A stretch of 54,716 nucleotides of DNA from RYN-428 sp035551995 (GTDB taxonomy: Bacteria > Planctomycetota > Phycisphaerae > Tepidisphaerales > Tepidisphaeraceae): contig DASZME010000036.1 of the NCBI GenBank assembly GCA_035551995.1, forward strand, positions 1 through 54,716, given 5' to 3'. Below are positions 50,144-54,716 of this stretch, piece after piece. The first letter of the stretch is position 1, and every line of letters starts with the position of its first letter. The notes under the pieces are model-generated. The model saw only the letters and a list, made by a program, of their open reading frames with translations, was not told where the DNA came from and did not search any database. A program made the translations under genes and the position numbers.

Positions 50144-51808
50144 ATGGCTGTCGCCACGCTCACTGACGTTGAAAAGCATTTCGGCAAGAAGGTTCTCTTC
50201 GAGCACCTGAACTTCACCGTTTACGAAGGGGAACGCGTCGGATTCATCGGCGACAACGGGGCGGGAAAATCCACGCTCTTCAAAATGCTCACCGGCGAAA
50301 TCGAGCCCGACGCCGGGACCGTCCAAATCAGCAAGAGCACCAAGGTCGGCTATCTCGTTCAGAATCCCACCTTCGGGCTTGACGACACCGTGATCGACGA
50401 AGCCGAACTGGCCTTCGCCGACCTGCACCGATTGTCGCACGAGATGCGCGTGCTGGAACATCGAATGGCCGAGGCGCAGGGCGACGAGCTGGAAAAAGTG
50501 CTCGAGAAATATCAAAACGTCCAACATGAATTCGACATGGGCGGCGGATACGCCTTTCAACACAAAATCGAAGCGACCCTCCTGGGCGTTGGACTCGGAC
50601 GCGAAACATGGGAACAGAAAGTCGGACAACTCTCCGGCGGGCAGCGATCGCGGCTGGCCCTGAGCAAATTATTGCTATCGGAGCCCGACTTGCTTCTTCT
50701 GGACGAGCCGACAAACCATCTCGATCTGGCCGCCATCGAATGGATCGAGGAATATCTTAAGGACTTTAAGGGATCGGTCGTCATCATCTCGCACGATCGG
50801 TTTCTGCTCGATCGGCTTGCCACGCGAATCGTCTGGCTCAATCGGTCGCAAATCGACAGTTACACCGGCAACTATTCAAACTACGTGGAGCAGCGCGCGC
50901 TCAATGAGCTATCGCAGCAGCGCGCGTACGAGTTGCAACAGAAGGACATCGCCAAACAGGAAGAATTTATCCGGCGATTTAAGGCCGGTCAGCGGAGTAA
51001 GGAAGCCAAGGGACGCGAAAGGCGGTTGGATCGGCTGAAGGAAAGCGGCGACGTCATACGCAGCGTCGGCGTGCAGCAGAAGATCAACCTTTCGCTCAAC
51101 ACCAATCAGCGGGCTGGGGATCGCGTGCTTCAGGTGCGCGAGTTAAGCAAGGCGTTTGGAAACCGAAAGTTATGGGACAACGTCACGATCGACATTTCCC
51201 GCGGCGAGCGGATCGGCATCATCGGTCCCAATGGCTCGGGAAAGACGACGCTGCTGAAAGTATTGATGGACCTTGAGCCGTCCGACGCGGGCGTGGTGAA
51301 GTGGGGCGCGAATTTGAACGTGGGATATTACGACCAGCGCCTGGACATGCTAAAGCCGCACCATACGCCGATGGATGCGCTGCATGAAGGGCGGATGATC
51401 AACGACAAGATGTGCCGGGATGTGCTTGGACTGATGCTTTTCAAAACCGAGGACATGGAAAAGCCGATGAGTCTTTTGAGCGGCGGAGAAAAATCACGTA
51501 TTCGTCTGGCACAATTATTGGTCGATAAGCCCAACGTCCTGGTATTGGACGAGCCGACGAATCATTTGGACATCGCGTCGCGCGAAGCGCTCGAGTCGGC
51601 TCTTGGGGGGTTTGAGGGGACGATACTCTGCGTGAGTCACGATCGTTATTTCCTGGATCAGGTTGTGGAACGGTTATGGGTGCTTAATCCGCCGGGAATC
51701 GACGATTTCGACGGCAATTACTCGGCTTGGGTCGAAAAACTCAAGGCCCGCGAAGCCCAGAGCAAACAAGCCGCGTCGCCGCCGGCGAATAAGGGGAAGA
51801 AGCGTTAA
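50144..51808 (+). CDS. ABC-F family ATPase (Uup/EttA type)
   Basis: A 554-residue cytoplasmic protein with two ABC domains and no membrane segments, as in ABC-F ribosome-associated factors. Domain 1 has Walker A GDNGAGKST, signature LSGGQRSRLALSKLL and Walker B LLLLDEPTNHLDL. A charged inter-domain linker follows (about 245-310, ELQQKDIAKQEEFIRRFKAGQRSKEAKGRERRLDRLKES). Domain 2 has GPNGSGKTT, LSGGEKSRIRLAQLL and VLVLDEPTNHLDI. It ends in a short basic tail (KGKKR). The role is probably in translation (P-site tRNA positioning or stalled-ribosome rescue); resistance is possible but not indicated. ATG 50144 opens MAVATLTDVEKHFG. Confidence 0.93.
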   Translation: MAVATLTDVEKHFGKKVLFEHLNFTVYEGERVGFIGDNGAGKSTLFKMLTGEIEPDAGTVQISKSTKVGYLVQNPTFGLDDTVIDEAELAFADLHRLSHEMRVLEHRMAEAQGDELEKVLEKYQNVQHEFDMGGGYAFQHKIEATLLGVGLGRETWEQKVGQLSGGQRSRLALSKLLLSEPDLLLLDEPTNHLDLAAIEWIEEYLKDFKGSVVIISHDRFLLDRLATRIVWLNRSQIDSYTGNYSNYVEQRALNELSQQRAYELQQKDIAKQEEFIRRFKAGQRSKEAKGRERRLDRLKESGDVIRSVGVQQKINLSLNTNQRAGDRVLQVRELSKAFGNRKLWDNVTIDISRGERIGIIGPNGSGKTTLLKVLMDLEPSDAGVVKWGANLNVGYYDQRLDMLKPHHTPMDALHEGRMINDKMCRDVLGLMLFKTEDMEKPMSLLSGGEKSRIRLAQLLVDKPNVLVLDEPTNHLDIASREALESALGGFEGTILCVSHDRYFLDQVVERLWVLNPPGIDDFDGNYSAWVEKLKAREAQSKQAASPPANKGKKR

Positions 51809-51900
51809 GAATTTTAGTTTTTGGAATCACGGATTCTCGTTGAATTCGTCTGGACCGTTGTTATAGTCGCCCGGTCGCGGATGCATTTCGGAGGAAGCTT

Positions 51901-52290
51901 ATGTCCAAAATCCTTGTCGTGGATGACGATCACAACGCCGTCGATCTTTTTGCTACGATTTTAAGGCATCATGGCCACCAGGTTACCGCTGCTTTGAGCG
52001 GCCGGGCGGCATTGGATCACCTTGAAAGCGACGGCTGCGCTCCCCATCTGGTCATTCTCGACATGATGATGCCGCACATGAACGGCCTGGAGGTGCTCCA
52101 GCAGATCCGAGCCGATGCAAGAACTGCCGACCTTCAGGTTGTGATCTTCAGCGCGTTGGATGACGACGAATGGCGCGACCGTGCCGTTCAGGCGGGCGCC
52201 GACGATTATTGGGTCAAGGGAAGCTTCGATTGCGGCGGGCTGGAAGAAAAAGTGCGATCGCGCCTGCCTGCTTACACAGCGCCCCATTGA
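51901..52290 (+). CDS. Single-domain response regulator (CheY-like)
   Basis: A 129-residue receiver domain without an output domain. The acidic pair is in ILVVDDDHNAVDLF, the phospho-acceptor Asp in LVILDMMMPHMNGLEVL (near residue 56), the Ser/Thr in VVIFSALDDDEW, and the Lys in DDYWVKGS. GGAGGA lies 7 nt before the ATG. It probably relays phosphorylation from an unlinked histidine kinase. No kinase is nearby. Tandem hairpins follow its stop codon. Confidence 0.95.
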   Translation: MSKILVVDDDHNAVDLFATILRHHGHQVTAALSGRAALDHLESDGCAPHLVILDMMMPHMNGLEVLQQIRADARTADLQVVIFSALDDDEWRDRAVQAGADDYWVKGSFDCGGLEEKVRSRLPAYTAPH

Positions 52291-52302
52291 ATGCGGATTA
52301 TT

Positions 52303-52361
52303 TTCCATCCCGACAGGATGGAAGCCATGAGCCGGGGGTTGAGCGCAGCGACAACCCCCGG
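52303..52361. repeat. Tandem REP-like hairpins after the response regulator
   Basis: TTCCATC/GATGGAA (52303-52323, 7-nt loop) is followed by CCGGGGGTTG/CAACCCCCGG (52332-52361, 10-nt loop). Both stems are perfect. There is no T tract directly after either. The second hairpin with a 'GAGCGCAGCGA' loop is a form that recurs in planctomycete and verrucomicrobial intergenic DNA as far as I recall. Confidence 0.6.
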
Positions 52362-52497
52362 AAGTTGATCAATCATATCACCGGCCCTGAAAGGATTGCA
52401 GCGACCGTTGTTTTTTTAGAACCCTTACGATATCGCGCGTGCTGCGACTCCTAAAGGCCCGCCGCGTCTCCGGTACTATATCGGTGTCCTCATTAAC

Positions 52498-53841
52498 CTA
52501 CTTCCCGATACAAAACGCGGAGAAAATCCTGCCCAGTAAATCATCGGCGGAGATGCGCCCGGTGATGCCGCTGAGCGCGTCAAGCGCTTCGCGCAATTCC
52601 AAAGCAATGAACTCGGCGCCGGCTTGGACCTGCGCCCCCGCGCGTCTCAGTGACGCTCGACCGTCGGCGATTGCCTGAACGTGACGCGCGTTGAGCGCAA
52701 GTGCCGAAGAATTCGATGTCTCGCCAAAACAAAGGCGGTCAAGCGCCTCGCGAAGGGCAACGATTCCTCGGCCATCCATCGCGCTGACTTCGATCGAATC
52801 CGGCGAAAGAAATCGCCCGCCCTCGGCCGGCAATAAGTCAATCTTCGTAATCACCACCAAGTCCGGATCGCGCGGCAAACTTGCCGACGGCAATGCACCC
52901 GTGACATCCTGCACCATCACCAACCAGTCGGCCTCCTTTATCGCGCGAATCGCGTGCTCCCGCATCTTTCGATCGATCCGGTCTTGCGCCGCATCGCCGA
53001 GAGCGGTGGATGAACGATCCGGTTCCAGTCCCGCGACGTCCATCACTTTGACGATGCCGCGCCGCAAGGCGACTTCCGCCGAAATCACGTCGCGCGTGGT
53101 TCCGGCGATCGCCGAAACCACCGCCCGCTGATGGCCGGCCAGCGCATTGAGGAGCGTGCTCTTGCCCGCGTTGGGCCGTCCGGCAAGGACGATCGTCGGC
53201 TCATGTGCGAGCCGTTCAAATCTAATGCTGTCATCAAGAAGTCGCTGGAGCGATTCATCAACCGCCGTTAGATTCGCCAAGAGATCCGCCGGCGATAGAA
53301 ATGAAATCTCCTCGTCCGAAAAATCGATCCCGGCTTCGAGAAGCGCCAGCGTATCGGCGACACGATCGACCGCCGGCGCCAGTCGGCGGGCGAGTTCTCC
53401 CGACATCAGCCGCCGGGCGGCGGAAAGCTCCCGCTCATTGACCGCCGCGATCGTTGCCGCGACGCCCTCGGCTTCGGTCAGATCAAGCCGGCCGTTGAAG
53501 TACGCGCGAGCGGTAAACTCCCCGGCCTCCGCGGGACGGGCGCCGGCCTCATAAAGTTCTTGCAGCAATATCTTCGCGAGAAGCGGATTGCCGGGGATAT
53601 GGAATTCGACGAGGTCTTCGCCGGTGTAGCTCCGGGGCGACTTGAATAGATACATCCGTGCGGGAACGACCAAGTCCCGAAAGGCCAGCTTGGTCTGAAG
53701 GGCGCGGGGCGCAACGGGAATCTTCTCGGCTAAGCAGCTTGCGGAGATTTCAAATGATCGTGGACCGCTAAGACGGAGAATAATTCTGGCGGCGGGTGAT
53801 GTGGCGCTGCTAATGGCCGCGATGGTGTCGCCTGCAATCAT
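52498..53841 (-). CDS. mnmE: tRNA modification GTPase MnmE
   Basis: A 447-residue protein that with MnmG modifies U34 of certain tRNAs. It has an N-terminal folate-binding-like domain (about 1-115, IAAISSATSPAARIILRLSGP), a helical domain, and an inserted G domain (about 205-370): P-loop LAGRPNAGKSTLLNAL, switch region SAIAGTTRDVI, DVAGL (Thr of DTAG is Val) and VITKIDLL. It ends in the characteristic CIGK, whose Cys is a conserved functional residue. Together with yidC upstream it matches the widely conserved yidC-mnmE neighbourhood. Confidence 0.96.
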   Translation of the reverse strand: MIAGDTIAAISSATSPAARIILRLSGPRSFEISASCLAEKIPVAPRALQTKLAFRDLVVPARMYLFKSPRSYTGEDLVEFHIPGNPLLAKILLQELYEAGARPAEAGEFTARAYFNGRLDLTEAEGVAATIAAVNERELSAARRLMSGELARRLAPAVDRVADTLALLEAGIDFSDEEISFLSPADLLANLTAVDESLQRLLDDSIRFERLAHEPTIVLAGRPNAGKSTLLNALAGHQRAVVSAIAGTTRDVISAEVALRRGIVKVMDVAGLEPDRSSTALGDAAQDRIDRKMREHAIRAIKEADWLVMVQDVTGALPSASLPRDPDLVVITKIDLLPAEGGRFLSPDSIEVSAMDGRGIVALREALDRLCFGETSNSSALALNARHVQAIADGRASLRRAGAQVQAGAEFIALELREALDALSGITGRISADDLLGRIFSAFCIGK

Positions 53842-53860
53842 GTGGTGGTGTGGGGGGGGC

Positions 53861-54265
53861 TTATTTTTCTTTAGGAAGCGTCGAAATGTGTGTGTGACCT
53901 GTGGGACCGATTTTCACACGGTCCTCGATCGCCGCTGCGTAATTCGCCTCAAGTTTCTTCCATAGTTGCAATCCGTGGACGTAGCCGCCGAGAATCGAAA
54001 CAATAACGGTGATCGCAAGGTAAATGCTAAGCACATGAAAGCCAATACTGATCTGGAGAATGCGCGCCGCGACGAAATACACTAGAAAAATACCGCCCGC
54101 GATATAAAGGGGAACGATGCGAGACCAAATGTAACGCGAGCGACCTCCGCGACGGGCGCGTTCCATTCTGGAAATCCACACGGCCATCTGACCTTGATTA
54201 AATCGCTTTGCCCATTGAGACATTGCTTGTGGTCTCCGTTGCCGAACTTGGACCATCCCGGTCAT
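53861..54265 (-). CDS. Small membrane protein between yidC and mnmE
   Basis: A 134-residue protein with a basic N terminus and two membrane segments (about 50-68 and 74-93, IVPLYIAGGIFLVYFVAARIL and IYLAITVIVSILGGYVHGL). A basic cytoplasmic tail follows. The ATG at 54265 overlaps the yidC stop codon as ATGA; the ATG at 54223 with GGAG upstream is an alternative. It is not recognised. Its position suggests co-expression with membrane insertion and tRNA modification genes. Confidence 0.7.
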   Translation of the reverse strand: MTGMVQVRQRRPQAMSQWAKRFNQGQMAVWISRMERARRGGRSRYIWSRIVPLYIAGGIFLVYFVAARILQISIGFHVLSIYLAITVIVSILGGYVHGLQLWKKLEANYAAAIEDRVKIGPTGHTHISTLPKEK

Positions 54266-54716
54266 TTCTTCTTTGGATCCCGCTTGTCCTGTTCCTTGCG
54301 CATTTCCTCGGCTTTCTGCTGAATCTCCTGCATCTTCATCATGAGCCTTGCCGTGAGGCCTGGTTTCTCGTCCGGTTCCGGCTCGCCGACGCGGCCGTCG
54401 CGGCGCTTGGCGCTGCGGGTGGGCTTGGCGGTAATGAAAACCCGGCCGGCCTTTTCCGCCTCTTCCTGCTCCTTGATGTGATCCCGGATGATCTTGCTCT
54501 CCACAATGCCCAGGCTCATGCTCGTCAGGTAATATAGATTCAACCCGCTCGGCAAACTGTAAAACATCAGCGGGAATATCAGCGACATGCCGCGCTGCAT
54601 CTTCTGCTGCTGCTCCTGCTCGGGCGTCGCCGCGATCGGCATCGGCATGAAATACTTCTGGTTGATGTAGGTCACCGCCGCCATCAGGATCGGAAGGATG
54701 TTGATGGCCGAGATAT
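54262..54716 (-). CDS. yidC: Membrane protein insertase YidC, C-terminal part
   Basis: Only the last 150 or so residues lie in the window; the gene continues past its right end. The visible part starts ISAINILPILMAAVTYINQKYFMPMP, contains the conserved QRGMSLIFPLMFYSLPSGLNLYYLTSM membrane segment, and ends in a long highly charged cytoplasmic tail (about 75 residues, KEQEEAEKAG… to …RKEQDKRDPKKK) typical of Gram-negative-type or planctomycete YidC with ribosome-binding tails. YidC inserts and folds inner-membrane proteins. The stop overlaps the next gene by ATGA. Confidence 0.92.
   Translation of the reverse strand, partial: ISAINILPILMAAVTYINQKYFMPMPIAATPEQEQQQKMQRGMSLIFPLMFYSLPSGLNLYYLTSMSLGIVESKIIRDHIKEQEEAEKAGRVFITAKPTRSAKRRDGRVGEPEPDEKPGLTARLMMKMQEIQQKAEEMRKEQDKRDPKKK

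Noticed and set aside
1..54716. CRISPR array, rRNA, tRNA, prophage, transposase gene, replication origin
   Set aside because: No regularly spaced repeats with unique spacers, no rRNA or tRNA cloverleaf, no integrase or transposase motif and no DnaA-box cluster was seen.

Overview
This window (54.7 kb, by eye around 60% G+C) looks like a chromosome segment of a planctomycete, probably of the Phycisphaerae/Tepidisphaerales type. The main support is two secreted proteins (the 2494-residue protein at 15772-23256 and the 740-residue protein at 35627-37849) that carry the planctomycete N-terminal motif LE(S/A)RQL(L/F)S just before their extracellular part. One of them also ends in a dockerin-like repeat. 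Housekeeping genes are scattered singly or in pairs rather than in long operons (a lone nuoB, nusB-ftsY, yidC-X-mnmE). No rRNA, tRNA, CRISPR array, prophage or transposase gene was found.

Layout. 1-6.1 kb: a predicted small RNA, a HIT hydrolase, a LysM lipoprotein, an alpha/beta-hydrolase fold protein without its nucleophile, and a likely two-gene operon (isochorismatase-type amidohydrolase, then purine/uracil-type permease). 6.4-11.5 kb: DUF72 protein, orphan nuoB, and two divergent, related PKD/beta-helix proteins. 11.8-23.3 kb: MFS exporter, TPR-glycosyltransferase, and the giant beta-helix/14xPKD/dockerin surface protein. 23.5-31 kb: small unknown genes, a secreted GDSL esterase, nusB-ftsY, an orphan FlgM-like protein, and a MarR regulator coupled to a CLC-CBS channel. 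31-37.8 kb: plsY, a PilT-type ATPase, a membrane protein divergent from an ECF sigma factor with its candidate anti-sigma factor, and a beta-helix/CBM6 surface protein. 38-45.4 kb: a membrane-anchored unknown, a MoeB/ThiF-rhodanese fusion behind a structured terminator-bearing leader RNA, DUF4058, a Uma2 gene broken by one amber codon, a UGT-type glycosyltransferase and threonine synthase. 45.8-54.7 kb: comEC, an outer-membrane protein, an ABC-F ATPase, a single-domain response regulator, mnmE, a small membrane protein and the 3' end of yidC.

Three non-coding layers stand out. First, a dispersed repeat (called R1 here, core GCGGCCCCGCTTGCGGGGCG) lies at gene 3' ends in at least six places, once inside a coding sequence; a second, 132-134 bp element with near-perfect terminal inverted repeats (R2) occurs twice. 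Second, a roughly 174-nt leader in front of the MoeB-rhodanese gene has a promoter, a three-way-junction-like fold and an intrinsic terminator, and matches no riboswitch class I could recall. Third, a complete small-RNA unit (promoter, about 90 nt, terminator) with a C/U-rich anti-Shine-Dalgarno stretch lies at the left end. Several genes also have a -10 hexamer only 6-8 nt before the start codon and no Shine-Dalgarno sequence, suggesting leaderless mRNAs.

All functional assignments come from reading motifs and general family knowledge; no database search was run.
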